Shown: piece by piece, positions 56,276 to 64,000 of the stretch
Layout: every line of letters begins with the position of its first letter
Position numbering within the stretch: the first letter of the stretch is position 1
Source: Wenjunlia tyrosinilytica
GTDB lineage: Bacteria > Actinomycetota > Actinomycetes > Streptomycetales > Streptomycetaceae
Assembly (NCBI RefSeq): GCF_014646055.1
Contig: NZ_BMMS01000011.1
Location: forward strand, 1 to 64,000
DNA: 64,000 nucleotides
Direction of reading: 5' to 3'
The notes under the pieces: generated by a model
Told to the model about the DNA's origin: nothing
Seen by the model: the letters and a program-made list of their open reading frames with translations, nothing else
Database searches by the model: none
Translations under genes and position numbers: made by a program

Positions 56276-57360
56276 GCCGTTCCACTCCCGCTCGCCGCCT
56301 CGACCGCTCCCGCTTCCCCCTCGCCTTCTTCTCCCCGGTCCCGTTCGCCCGCCGTGTCCGCGGCCTCTTCCTCACCGGCGGCGGTGTGCCGCGCCCGGTG
56401 GCGCAGCACCAACCAGGCGCCCGCGCCCGCCAGTCCGGCGAGCAGGAGGCCGACGGCGAGCCAGGGGACGGCGAGGAACGAGGCGCTCGCGCCGGATCGC
56501 AGTCGGCCGCGGTCCGCGGTGGCGGTCACACGGACGTTCACATGGTCCAGGCGGGGCGCGCCCGCCCACCTCTCGGTGAGGCGGACCTTCTGACCCGGCA
56601 GCAGCTCGAACGGGACGCGGGAAGCGGTCCGTTGCAGCAGGGTGCGGCCGAACAGCCCCTGCGCGCGGAGGGTGACATGCGGCCGCAGCGAGACATTGCC
56701 CCGGTTGACCAGGGTGTAGCGGAGGGTAGCGGTGCTCTCGCCGGTCCCGGGGAGGAGCGGCCGGCCGTGGCCGACGCCGACGTCCTCGACCGCGAGCGCG
56801 GGCAGGGCGGGACCGCCGACGCGAAGGTGGATCCGCGCTCCCACGGCCCGGCGGACGCCGATCGCCACGGACCCCTTGGCCTTGTCCACCTCGGTGTCGA
56901 GGGCGACGAGGGCGCCCGGGTGGTCGCCGGGGGTGGCGTCGCGCGGGACGGTCACGGTGAACGGGATGTCGGCGCGGGTGCGGGGCGGCACGGTCAGCCG
57001 GTCCTTGGCCGGTGCGACCCAGGCGCCGACGCCGGTCTGCCGCTCCTGTTCACCGCGAACCGCGAACCCGCCGTCGCGCGGGGTGTTGTAGGCGTCGGCG
57101 CCGTAGATCCGGAAGGTCATGGGCTCGGAGGAGAGGTTGGAGACGGAGACCTTGTCCTTCAGGACCGTCCCCGGGTCGCCCTCGAGGTAGAAGTACTGGC
57201 GGTCCGAGGCCTTTCCGTGGCCGGCGGGGGCGGGAAAGACCGACCAGCGCCCGTTGTCCGCGGCCCTGGCCGGACCACCCGCTCCCACCAGGATGCCGAG
57301 GGCCGCGGCGACCAGCGCCAGGAGGGCCAGCGGTACCGTCCACGTCCTGCGCCGGTCCAT
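56272..57360 (-). CDS. DUF916/WxL-peptidoglycan-domain membrane protein
   Basis: This 362-residue protein has a signal peptide (LALLALVAAALGILVG), a domain resembling the DUF916 peptidoglycan-binding part of Firmicute WxL-locus proteins (YFYLEGDPGTVLKDKVSVSN, FRIYGADAYNTPRDGGF), a second beta domain (LRYTLVNRGNVSLRPHVTL), a membrane helix (FLAVPWLAVGLLLAGLAGAG) and an acidic cytoplasmic tail. In Firmicutes such proteins bind peptidoglycan and pair with WxL proteins. Here it is two genes after an LPRTG protein and next to a WxL-like protein on the same strand. Confidence 0.75.
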   Translation of the reverse strand: MDRRRTWTVPLALLALVAAALGILVGAGGPARAADNGRWSVFPAPAGHGKASDRQYFYLEGDPGTVLKDKVSVSNLSSEPMTFRIYGADAYNTPRDGGFAVRGEQERQTGVGAWVAPAKDRLTVPPRTRADIPFTVTVPRDATPGDHPGALVALDTEVDKAKGSVAIGVRRAVGARIHLRVGGPALPALAVEDVGVGHGRPLLPGTGESTATLRYTLVNRGNVSLRPHVTLRAQGLFGRTLLQRTASRVPFELLPGQKVRLTERWAGAPRLDHVNVRVTATADRGRLRSGASASFLAVPWLAVGLLLAGLAGAGAWLVLRHRARHTAAGEEEAADTAGERDRGEEGEGEAGAVEAASGSGTA

Positions 57361-57429
57361 CGCGGCTCCCTCGCTCGCCGTGGTGGACCGGCCCGGACGG
57401 CCGGTCCACCACCATTATCTGACTGTGCG

Positions 57430-58767
57430 TCAGGTCAGGGTCAGGGTCAAGACTCCCGAGTAGCTGCCCGACGCCGAGAACGCGGGTATGTCGAGCGACA
57501 GATCCGCGTCGGCCGTGAACTCACCACCGGTCAGGGCGGCGTTGGGCGCCCCGGCCAATGTGGCGCCCGCCGTCCCCACCGGCCCGGGCGAACCGGCGGC
57601 GCAGGTGCTCGGGCTTCCCGCCTTGGTCGTGCACTTGGGCTTCCAGCTGAGCTTGTCGGCTCCGATCACCGCCGCGCCCGGGCCCTTGAAGTCGGTGGCC
57701 TTGCCGGTAAGCGACCACCCGGTCGCGCCACCGCGGAAGTCCTTGACGGTCACCGTTCTCAGCGCTCCGGTGGAGGAGCCGCCCTCTCCGAAGTTCACCG
57801 GGGTCATCGTGACGGTGTCCCCGGCCTGGGTCATCGACAGCGTCCCGCTCTTGACCGAGGCGGTCAGCTTCTGGCTGCCGGGAGGAACGGGGGTGTCGTC
57901 CTCGACCGAATAGGGCGCCGGCCCCGCGGCTTTCGCGGAGTCGTAGCTCGCGCCCTCGTAGGCGACGATGCCGGTGGTGGCCTTGTCGCTGACCTTGAGG
58001 CTCGCCGCGAAGGCACCCAGCGCGTCCGCCGTCACCGTCGCCTTGTCGGCGGTCTCGGCCGAACCCGCCCTGCCGGCCACGGTGATGGTCGAGCCCGGGG
58101 TGAACTTGGCGCCCGTGACGGTCACATGGGCACCCGGGGCGCCCTCGGTCGCGCCGAGGAGGATGCTGCGCTGGTTGACCGGGGTTCCGTCCGAGGCGTT
58201 GACGGTCTCGGAGACCGGCGCGGGCGGGCTGATCACCGTGCAGGGGGTGTCCAGTTCGACGATGTAGCTGGTGTGGATGTTGTAGTCCCCCGGGGAGAGG
58301 GTGATGGCCCCGGCACTGCCCACCTTGAAGCTGCCGGTCATGCTGAACGCGGGGAACGGGGCCTTGCCCGGGATCGGCGGGTTGCTCTTGGGTCCGGCGA
58401 CGGTCACCGTGCCCGTCTGCGCTCCGCCGAGCGTGACCTTGCCGGTGGGCGTGACCACGTCGGCGGGCAGGGCGATGTCGGTGGGGTTGGCGGCCGCCGC
58501 CTTGGTCACCGTGTAGGTCACCTTGACGGTGTCGCCGACCTTGGGGGCGGCGTTGTCGACGGTGATCCGGGCGTTGGTCGTGCCGTCGATGGGCGGCAGC
58601 CCCGAGATGGGCGGTGGCACGCAGTGGGTGGCGAAGTCGACCGGCGCCGCCTGGGCGGGCGTCGCCAGTACCATCGCGCCACCGAGCGCGAGCGAGGTCA
58701 CCCCCGCCACGGCCGTGAGTCTGCGTCCGAGTCCGCTCGTGCTGCGTCTTCGCGCTTCAGCGATCAT
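57430..58767 (-). CDS. Secreted protein with WxL-like C-terminal domain
   Basis: This 445-residue secreted protein has a signal peptide (AVAGVTSLALGGAMVLA), the A domain shared with the LPNTG protein (FATHCVPPPISGLPPIDG), an Ig-like module (VTVTGAKFTPGSTITVAG) and a C-terminal domain with WxL-type features: VTVKDFRGGATGWSLTGKA (the WSL motif) and a terminal YSGVLTLTLT, where Firmicute WxL proteins end in a second Trp motif that is missing here. There is no sorting signal, so attachment is probably noncovalent. AAGGGGG precedes the ATG at 58767. Confidence 0.75.
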   Translation of the reverse strand: MIAEARRRSTSGLGRRLTAVAGVTSLALGGAMVLATPAQAAPVDFATHCVPPPISGLPPIDGTTNARITVDNAAPKVGDTVKVTYTVTKAAAANPTDIALPADVVTPTGKVTLGGAQTGTVTVAGPKSNPPIPGKAPFPAFSMTGSFKVGSAGAITLSPGDYNIHTSYIVELDTPCTVISPPAPVSETVNASDGTPVNQRSILLGATEGAPGAHVTVTGAKFTPGSTITVAGRAGSAETADKATVTADALGAFAASLKVSDKATTGIVAYEGASYDSAKAAGPAPYSVEDDTPVPPGSQKLTASVKSGTLSMTQAGDTVTMTPVNFGEGGSSTGALRTVTVKDFRGGATGWSLTGKATDFKGPGAAVIGADKLSWKPKCTTKAGSPSTCAAGSPGPVGTAGATLAGAPNAALTGGEFTADADLSLDIPAFSASGSYSGVLTLTLT

Positions 58768-58941
58768 GTGAGTGCCCCCTTGGGCGTGACGCGGCGCGCC
58801 GTCCCGATCGTCCCTGTCGGGCCGTTTCCGCTCTGCGCGCCAGTGGGGCCATTGACGCTGTGTGATCAAGAGAAGTCAATGCCGATCGAGGACCGAATTT
58901 GACGGATCGTCAGATCCTGCGGAGCGCTTCTCCTCCGCCTT

Positions 58942-59670
58942 TCAGGTGCGACGTCGGCCCTTGAGCGTCAGCCACAGACCGCCCGCGGCACCGGCGAGCA
59001 GGACCGTCCCGCCGAACGTCCCCAGGGCCACCGCGCTGTCGGCGGGCCCGGTCCGCGGCAGACCGGAGCCCCCCGTCGAACCCCCCGCCGAGGAGCCCAC
59101 CGAGGAGCCCGAGGAGGCGCCCGACGACGAGCCGCTGGAAGTGCCTGCCGATGAGGCGCCCTTCACCTCGAGGGTGAGCGACGGCTTGGGGTTGTTGCCC
59201 GGGGTGCAGGTGGTGGTGGTGCCGAGGGCCTTGATGGTGAGGGTTCCGGCGGTGAAGGTCACCCGGCCCGACACCCGCGGTGTGTAGGTTCCCGACAGGT
59301 CATTGATCTTGATGGGCGTGTTGGCCGGGATGGCCCGGGAATTGGCGGGGCCCGAGACGGCGACCGTCCCCGAGCCCGCCCCCGCCACTTTGATCAGGGC
59401 GCTGGGCTTCATCGCCCCCGGCCCGAGTTCGACCGGACTCGAGGACACACCCTTCCGGAAGGACATGGTGAGCCGGTGGGCGGATCCGCTCTTCACCGCC
59501 TTGATGTCGATGGGAGAGACCGCGCTCTTGTCACCGATCGGCGTCTTGCACCGGTAGTCGACGTCGACGGTCTGCGCACTCACGGCGGGGGCGGCCGACA
59601 GGAGGGCCGCCATGGCCGCGGCGGACACGGCCGCCGCCTTCCGGAGGTACCTGGCCACTGTCGCACCCAC
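58942..59670 (-). CDS. Small LPxTG-type surface protein
   Basis: This 242-residue exported protein has a signal peptide (AAAVSAAAMAALLSAAPAVSA), a single B domain (VDYRCKTPIGDK to ALGTTTTCTPG) homologous to the second domain of the LPNTG protein at 53679, a Ser/Gly-rich linker (GSSSGASSGSS) and the sorting signal LPRTG, a hydrophobic helix and a KGRRRT tail. It should be anchored to peptidoglycan by a sortase encoded elsewhere. The GTG at 59670 is used; a GTG four codons later is possible. It is the first gene of the leftward surface cluster. Confidence 0.82.
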   Translation of the reverse strand: MGATVARYLRKAAAVSAAAMAALLSAAPAVSAQTVDVDYRCKTPIGDKSAVSPIDIKAVKSGSAHRLTMSFRKGVSSSPVELGPGAMKPSALIKVAGAGSGTVAVSGPANSRAIPANTPIKINDLSGTYTPRVSGRVTFTAGTLTIKALGTTTTCTPGNNPKPSLTLEVKGASSAGTSSGSSSGASSGSSVGSSAGGSTGGSGLPRTGPADSAVALGTFGGTVLLAGAAGGLWLTLKGRRRT

Positions 59671-59906
59671 TCTCTGATGAGGTGTCAGATTTGGCCAGCG
59701 ACAGTACGCCGGAGGATGCGAGGAAGGAAGGGAAAGGGGATGAACAAGCGCAGAGGTGGAACGCGCTCCCGCGGCGCCCGGGCGGGAAGGGCGGCTGACT
59801 GGGCCGTTCCCCGCGGCCCACGCACGGCTGTTCGCGGACGCTCGTGCCTACGGCCGGAATTCGGCACCCGCCGCGCTCGGAGCGGCGTGGCGCAAGGGGG
59901 CCGCGG

Positions 59907-60395
59907 TCAGGGCAGCGACGGAGCGGCGATCTCGGCCCAGACCGTTTTGTTGCCGCCCTCGGCGTCGCGGGCCATACCCCAGTCCACACAGAGTCTCTGG
60001 ACGATGTACATACCGTGACCACCCGGGCGGCTTCCCCGGTGGGGGGTCTTCGGTTCGGGACGGCCCTCCCCGGAGTCGGTGACCTCGAGCCGGATCGTCT
60101 CCGGCGTGCGCTGCACGGACAGGGCGTCGGCGCCGTCGGCGTGCAGGCACGCGTTGGTCACCAGCTCGGAGACCACCAGGAGCACATCCTCGGCGGACGC
60201 TCGCGCCTCTTCCGAAGCCGCCGGAAGCCACCCCCAGTCGTACAGCGCCTTTCTCGTGAAATCGCGCGCCAGAGCCACGACGCCGCTGGCCCCCGCAAGG
60301 CGGACCCTGCGGACCTGTCCGCTCGCGGGGCCGACGGAGTCGCCCGCCTCGGACGAACCGCGGTCGTCCGGCACGAAGGGCCGGGTGGTGCTCAT
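59907..60395 (-). CDS. Anti-sigma factor kinase (SpoIIAB/RsbW-like)
   Basis: This 162-residue protein of the GHKL ATPase fold has the ATP-site boxes ELVTNACLHA, VTDSGEGRP and GGHGMYIVQRL. Such proteins hold a SigB-type sigma factor inactive and phosphorylate its antagonist. The ATG at 60395 is used. The antagonist gene is 107 bases upstream on the same strand, and the sigma gene is divergent. Confidence 0.82.
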   Translation of the reverse strand: MSTTRPFVPDDRGSSEAGDSVGPASGQVRRVRLAGASGVVALARDFTRKALYDWGWLPAASEEARASAEDVLLVVSELVTNACLHADGADALSVQRTPETIRLEVTDSGEGRPEPKTPHRGSRPGGHGMYIVQRLCVDWGMARDAEGGNKTVWAEIAAPSLP

Positions 60396-60501
60396 CAGCG
60401 CTTCACCTCACCGGTGTCCGACACGTTTCGAAGGTTCTCCTGCCCGAGTCGGACTGATGAACACCCTCGGATTCCCGACCCCCCGAACGGAACACAGCCC
60501 C

Positions 60502-60870
60502 TCATTCCCCGAGCGCTTCGTCCAGCGCGTCGTGCACGGTGAACACCGCGTCGGCCCCGGTGATCTCGAAGACCCTGGCGACCGGCGGGAGCATCCCGAC
60601 CAGGTGCACTCCGCCACCCGCCGCCTCTGCCTTCAGACGGGCGCTGAGCAGCACATTCAGCCCCGTGGAGTCGCAGAATTCCAGCTCCGAGCAGTCCACG
60701 ACGAGCCGGGAGTAACCCAGCTCGGAACAACGGTCCAACTGCTCGCGGAGCACGTCAGCGTTGTGGTGGTCGAGCTCTCCCGAGGGGCTCACCACCGCAC
60801 TCTCACCATGCTGCCGCACCGCTACCTGCAACCGGTCATGTCCGGCTGTTCCGGCGATGCCGCCGTCCAT
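60502..60870 (-). CDS. STAS-domain anti-sigma factor antagonist
   Basis: This 122-residue antagonist of the SpoIIAA/RsbV type has the phosphorylatable Ser68 in FCDSTGLNVLL and the STAS strands (AVVSPSGELDHHNADVL, RLVVDCSELEF). When unphosphorylated it should bind the anti-sigma factor and release the sigma factor. The ATG at 60870 is assigned at MDGGIAGTAG; a long open frame upstream overlaps the divergent sigma gene and is a shadow. Confidence 0.85.
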   Translation of the reverse strand: MDGGIAGTAGHDRLQVAVRQHGESAVVSPSGELDHHNADVLREQLDRCSELGYSRLVVDCSELEFCDSTGLNVLLSARLKAEAAGGGVHLVGMLPPVARVFEITGADAVFTVHDALDEALGE

Positions 60871-61110
60871 GCTCGACCTCCCGCGTTCCGTGCCATCGCA
60901 CGCGTGAACATTACGCCGAAGCGGCAGGTGAAGGTAGTCAACCAAGGGAACCTTCGTTCGACCGAATCCGCCCCGCCTTGCAATATCACTCCGAAAGCGG
61001 GTAGGGGTAGAGATGACACATGCACGCAGGACCGACCCCGGAGGCGCCGCAGAACACAGGGACAGATGACAGAGACGGCAGCGAATCTGCCGGATTGAGG
61101 GAGGAGCACC

Positions 61111-62022
61111 ATGGCACCCCAGCTCGACGCAACGCGCACCCGATCGATTGCCGAGGACGCGTCGTCGACCGCCCCCACCCCCGGTGTCGAGGCCGAGGCC
61201 GCGTCCGAGTTCTTCGGACTTGAAGGGCTCCCCGACATTCCCCCCTACGACGAGGTGGGGCCGCTGGATGCGCGGGCCCTGTCGAAGACCCTGTTCAAGC
61301 GCCTCGAGGCACTGGAAGAGGGCACGCATGAGTACCAGTACGTCCGCAACACCCTGGTCGAGCTCAATCTCGCCCTGGTGAAGTTCGCCGCCTCCAGGTT
61401 CCGCACCCGCAGTGAGCCCATGGAGGACATCGTCCAGGTCGGCACCATCGGCCTGATCAAGGCGATCGACCGGTTCGAGCTGCACCGCGGCGTGGAGTTC
61501 CCCACATTCGCCATGCCCACGATCATGGGCGAGATCAAGCGTTTCTTCCGTGACACCAGCTGGTCGGTGCGGGTGCCGCGCCGCCTCCAGGAGCTGCGGC
61601 TGGACCTGGCCAAGGCCGGGGACGAGCTGGCCCAGGAGCTGGACCGGGCGCCCACGGCCGCCGAGCTGGCCGCGCGGCTGTCCCTGTCGAAGGAGGAAGT
61701 CCTCGAGGGCATGGCCGCCAGCAACGCGTACACCGCGAGCTCGCTGGACGCGCAGCCCGACGAGGACGACTCCGAGGGCGCCCTGACCGACCGCATCGGC
61801 TACGAGGACCACGACATCGAGGGAGTCGAGTACCGCGAGTCGCTCAAACCCCTGATCGCCGAGCTGGCGCCCAGGGACCGGCAGATCCTCTCGATGCGCT
61901 TCGTGGGCAATATGACGCAGTCCGAGATCGGCGAGGAGCTCGGCATCTCGCAGATGCATGTCTCCCGGCTGCTGTCGCGCACGCTGACCAAGCTGCGCAC
62001 CGGGCTGCTCGTCGAGGACTGA
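61111..62022 (+). CDS. sigI: SigB/SigF-type RNA polymerase sigma factor
   Basis: This 303-residue group 3 sigma factor has an acidic N-terminal extension (about 55 residues), region 2 with EDIVQVGTIGLIKAIDRFE (about 104-122) and PTFAMPTIMGEIKRFFRDTSW, region 3, and region 4 with MTQSEIGEELGISQMHVSRLL. It probably directs a stress regulon and is controlled by the divergent antagonist and anti-sigma genes. By gene order it matches S. coelicolor sigI (SCO3068), from memory, so the symbol is provisional. GGAGG precedes the ATG at 61111. No SigB-type autoregulatory promoter was found upstream. Confidence 0.9.
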   Translation: MAPQLDATRTRSIAEDASSTAPTPGVEAEAASEFFGLEGLPDIPPYDEVGPLDARALSKTLFKRLEALEEGTHEYQYVRNTLVELNLALVKFAASRFRTRSEPMEDIVQVGTIGLIKAIDRFELHRGVEFPTFAMPTIMGEIKRFFRDTSWSVRVPRRLQELRLDLAKAGDELAQELDRAPTAAELAARLSLSKEEVLEGMAASNAYTASSLDAQPDEDDSEGALTDRIGYEDHDIEGVEYRESLKPLIAELAPRDRQILSMRFVGNMTQSEIGEELGISQMHVSRLLSRTLTKLRTGLLVED

Positions 62023-62040
62023 GGCTGAGGCTCCCACGAG

Positions 62041-62079
62041 TGGGACGAACGGCTGGGACGAACGGCTGGGACGAACGGC
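62041..62079. repeat. 13-bp tandem repeat, three perfect copies
   Basis: TGGGACGAACGGC is repeated exactly at 62041, 62054 and 62067 and leads directly into the terminator hairpin after the sigma gene. Confidence 0.9.
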
Positions 62080-62111
62080 GAGGGGCCGACCCGAACGGGG
62101 TCGGCCCCTCG
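62079..62111. terminator. Hairpin terminator between sigma and hexosaminidase genes
   Basis: A perfect 14-bp stem (62079-62092 and 62098-62111) with a five-base loop lies between two convergent genes, 57 bases after the sigma stop and 21 bases from the hexosaminidase stop. It should work in both directions. Confidence 0.85.
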
Positions 62112-62131
62112 TTGTGTCCCTCACCTCCGTG

Positions 62132-63736
62132 TCAGCGCACGCCGGGCCAGGGCACCTGCGGTGACCGGTAGTAGTCGATCCCCATCGCCGACCAGCGCGG
62201 GCCCTGCGCCGCCAACCGCCGGCGGAACGAGCCCCAGTCGTGCGTCCTCGCGGGCGACCATCCCAGCTCGGCGATCGCGGGCAGCCTGGGGAACGCCATG
62301 TACTCGATGTGGTCACTGGTGACGATCGTCTCGGTCCACAGCGGAGCCTCGACGCCGAGCACGGAGGACGGCGGGGCGCCCTGGATCAGCGTCCCCGGGT
62401 CCCAGTCGTACGCCTGCTGGACCTCGATGAAGCCCGCCCAGTCCTGGCCGAGCGGGGTGTCCTTGTCGTACTTCATGTCCAGGTAGGCGCGGGTGGCCGG
62501 GGAAAGCACCAGCTTGGTCCCCGCCCTGGCCGCCGCCCCGACCTCGGGCTCCGAGCCGTCGAAGCCCCAGTACTGGGCGACCGCGCCCTTGATCGGCCGG
62601 GCGCCGGTCAGCTGGTGCCAGCCGACGACGGTCTTGCCGTACTTGCTCACCGCCCGCTGTGCGCGGTCCATGAACGCCACGTAGTCGTCGTGGCCGGTGG
62701 CGTGGGCCTCGTCCCCGCCGATGTGCAGATACCTGCCGGGTGTGATCGCGGCGATCTCGCGCACCACGTCGTCGATGAAGTCGTAGGTGACCTGCTTGGG
62801 CACGCACAGCGAGCTGAAGCCGACATCGGTGCCGGTGTAGAGCGGGGGCGCCACCCCGTCGCAGTTCAGCTCCGCGTAGGAGGCCAGGGCGGCATTGGTG
62901 TGCCCGGGCATGTCGATCTCGGGGACGACGGTCATGTAGCGGCTCGCCGCGTACCGGACGATCTCCTTGTACTCGTCCTGGGTGTAGTAGCCGCCCGGGC
63001 CGCCGCCGACCTGGGTGCTGCCCCCGTACGTCGCCAGCCGCGGCCGGCTCTTGATGGCGATCCGCCAGCCCTGGTCGTCGGAGAGGTGGAGGTGGAAGCG
63101 GTTGACCTTGTAGAGGGCGATCTGGTCGATGTAGCGCTTGACCTCGTCCAGCGAGAAGAAGTGCCGGGAGACATCCAGCATCGCGCCCCGGTAGGAGTAG
63201 CGGGGCCGGTCGGCGACCGTGCCGCCGGGAACGGTCCACGGTCCCTGCTGCGGCTTGCTCTTCTCCACCTTCGCGGGCAGGAGCTGACGCAGCGTCTGCA
63301 CGCCGTGGAAGAGACCGGAGGGCCGGGCGGCGCGGATCACCACGGCGTGCCTGCCGGAGTCGAGCCGGTATCCCTCGGCGCCGAGGCCCCTGGCGCCGAC
63401 GAGCGAGAGCACGATGCCGCCGCCCCCGCGCGCGGTGGTCACCGGCAGCTTGTAGCCCGTGGACGGCCGCAGCAGGGAGGCCAGGTACTCCCCGACGCGC
63501 GCGGCTTCCCTGGAGCGGGCGGGGACATGGATGCGCGTGTCGCGGGTGAGGGTGAACGCCGACCCGTGCGCCCTGGCGGAGGCGGGCTCGGGCACGATGT
63601 TCCCCAGGGCTGCGGCCTTGGGGTGGTGGACGGCGGGCGCCGCGGCGGCGCCGGTGCCGACCGCGCCGGCGGTGACGCACAACAGCAGGGCGCACAGCGG
63701 TCTCGAGATGGCATGACGTCTTACGAGTGGGCTCAC
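62132..63736 (-). CDS. Secreted beta-N-acetylhexosaminidase (GH20)
   Basis: This 534-residue exported enzyme releases terminal N-acetylglucosamine from chitin oligomers or similar glycans. A signal peptide (LCALLLCVTAGAVGTGAAAA) is followed by a GH20b domain and the TIM barrel with YRGAMLDVSRHFF, FHLHLSDDQGWRI, MTVVPEIDMPGH and the catalytic pair in YLHIGGDEAH, and a C-terminal LGVEAPLWTE. The GTG at 63736 follows GGAAGG. A promoter and two DasR-type sites lie upstream, linking it to N-acetylglucosamine signalling. It is downstream of the hutI 3' end on the same strand. Confidence 0.95.
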   Translation of the reverse strand: MSPLVRRHAISRPLCALLLCVTAGAVGTGAAAAPAVHHPKAAALGNIVPEPASARAHGSAFTLTRDTRIHVPARSREAARVGEYLASLLRPSTGYKLPVTTARGGGGIVLSLVGARGLGAEGYRLDSGRHAVVIRAARPSGLFHGVQTLRQLLPAKVEKSKPQQGPWTVPGGTVADRPRYSYRGAMLDVSRHFFSLDEVKRYIDQIALYKVNRFHLHLSDDQGWRIAIKSRPRLATYGGSTQVGGGPGGYYTQDEYKEIVRYAASRYMTVVPEIDMPGHTNAALASYAELNCDGVAPPLYTGTDVGFSSLCVPKQVTYDFIDDVVREIAAITPGRYLHIGGDEAHATGHDDYVAFMDRAQRAVSKYGKTVVGWHQLTGARPIKGAVAQYWGFDGSEPEVGAAARAGTKLVLSPATRAYLDMKYDKDTPLGQDWAGFIEVQQAYDWDPGTLIQGAPPSSVLGVEAPLWTETIVTSDHIEYMAFPRLPAIAELGWSPARTHDWGSFRRRLAAQGPRWSAMGIDYYRSPQVPWPGVR

Positions 63737-63795
63737 GCGTGGTCCCTTCCGCGGAGGACACAGGGCTCGTCCGTGGCTGAGTGCCGGACTCGACC

Positions 63796-63825
63796 TGGGT
63801 ACCGTGCGGCCCGCTCCGGGGTCAA
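63796..63825 (-). promoter_or_regulatory. Promoter of the hexosaminidase gene
   Basis: The minus strand reads TTGACC (plus 63820-63825), an 18-base spacer, then TACCCA (plus 63796-63801). The -35 lies immediately downstream of the DasR-like repeats, the usual layout for repressible chitin-utilisation genes in Streptomyces. The -10 is imperfect. Confidence 0.5.
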
Positions 63826-63826
63826 G

Positions 63827-63856
63827 GGTCTACACCAATTCCGGTCTACACCAATT
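63827..63856. promoter_or_regulatory. Two DasR-type operator repeats
   Basis: GGTCTACACCAATT occurs at 63827-63840 and again at 63843-63856 (16-base period). Read on the minus strand, each gives TTGGTGTAGACC, matching 12 of 16 positions of the DasR site ACTGGTCTAGACCAGT for the first-listed copy. DasR represses N-acetylglucosamine and chitin genes and is released by GlcN-6-phosphate. The site lies just upstream of the hexosaminidase promoter. Confidence 0.7.
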
Positions 63857-63889
63857 TTGTCCGCCCCTCCCTCGGTGACGCACGGTGCG

Positions 63890-64000
63890 TCAGACGGGCA
63901 CTCCCCGCTGCCAGACCGCCGAGACCAGGGGGACTCCGGGGCGGTAGGCGAGGTGCACATGGCTCGGGGTGTCGAGCAGGGTCACGTCGGCGCGGGCGCC
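63890..64000 (-). CDS. hutI: Imidazolonepropionase, 3' end only
   Basis: The last 36 codons and stop (TGA at 63890-63892) of a leftward gene run off the right edge. The tail reads [17 protein letters not shown] then [14 protein letters not shown], the C-terminus I know from actinobacterial imidazolonepropionases, which hydrolyse imidazolonepropionate in histidine breakdown. The catalytic part is outside the window. S. coelicolor has hutI in the same place, from memory. Confidence 0.75.
   Translation of the reverse strand, partial: GARADVTLLDTPSHVHLAYRPGVPLVSAVWQRGVPV

Noticed and set aside
60871-61110. SigB-type promoter upstream of the sigma gene
   Set aside because: GGGTAG-like strings are present, but no matching GTTT-type -35 at the right spacing.
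60502-62316. 604-residue version of the STAS antagonist
   Set aside because: The extension is antisense to the sigma gene. The family length is about 120 residues.

Overview
This window is chromosomal DNA from a Streptomyces or a very close actinomycete. GC content is very high, codon third positions are almost all G or C, GTG and TTG starts are common, and the gene content (WhiB, coenzyme F420 genes, SigB-type partner switching, six LytR-CpsA-Psr proteins, DasR-type sites) fits that group. From memory, the order ahcY, manA, SIS protein, manB, DUF3499, zincin-like gene, whiB, fbiA, fbiB, nucleotidyltransferase, LCP protein, TIGR03089 protein, purE, purK, GtrA also occurs in Mycobacterium (around Rv3248c-Rv3277), and the whole window resembles S. 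coelicolor around SCO3020-SCO3073. It is therefore an ancient actinobacterial core block with Streptomyces-specific insertions.

Layout. 1-402: promoter and leader of a leftward rRNA operon whose 16S gene lies off the left edge. 403-3419: SpoIIM-like and RDD membrane proteins, intergenic tandem repeats and a hypothetical gene. 3548-7571: ahcY, divergent from a three-domain fructose PTS permease. 7715-13766: a leftward operon-like run (DUF3499, manB, Trm112-like, SIS, manA, cation efflux) for mannose and phosphosugar metabolism. 14055-20817: a degenerate zincin, a very large membrane glycosyltransferase coupled to a DUF5719 protein, and whiB. 21316-24980: a cysteine-rich leader peptide, cysteine dioxygenase, rhodanese, then fbiA and fbiB of F420 synthesis. 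25106-30279: a DNA glycosylase, a sugar nucleotidyltransferase, a peptidoglycan amidase and a TIGR03089 protein.

30621-44969 is an envelope-glycopolymer region. Six LCP ligase genes sit around a glycosyltransferase, a hexapeptide acyltransferase and UDP-glucose dehydrogenase, with a thioesterase and an acyl-CoA dehydrogenase between them. 45053-53566 holds a CoA-binding protein, a VOC protein, a purK-purE-dipeptidase operon, a GtrA protein, a two-component system and a POT peptide transporter.

53679-59670 is the most unusual segment: five leftward genes, three of them joined by GTGA overlaps, encoding two proteins with LPxTG-type sorting signals, a WxL-like secreted protein, a DUF916-type membrane protein and another membrane-anchored protein. 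Two domain types recur among them. This looks like an actinobacterial counterpart of the Firmicute WxL/DUF916 surface complexes and is the best candidate here for an under-described system. 59907-62022 is an anti-sigma, antagonist and SigB-type sigma module. 62132-64000 is a secreted GH20 hexosaminidase behind two DasR-like sites, and the 3' end of hutI.
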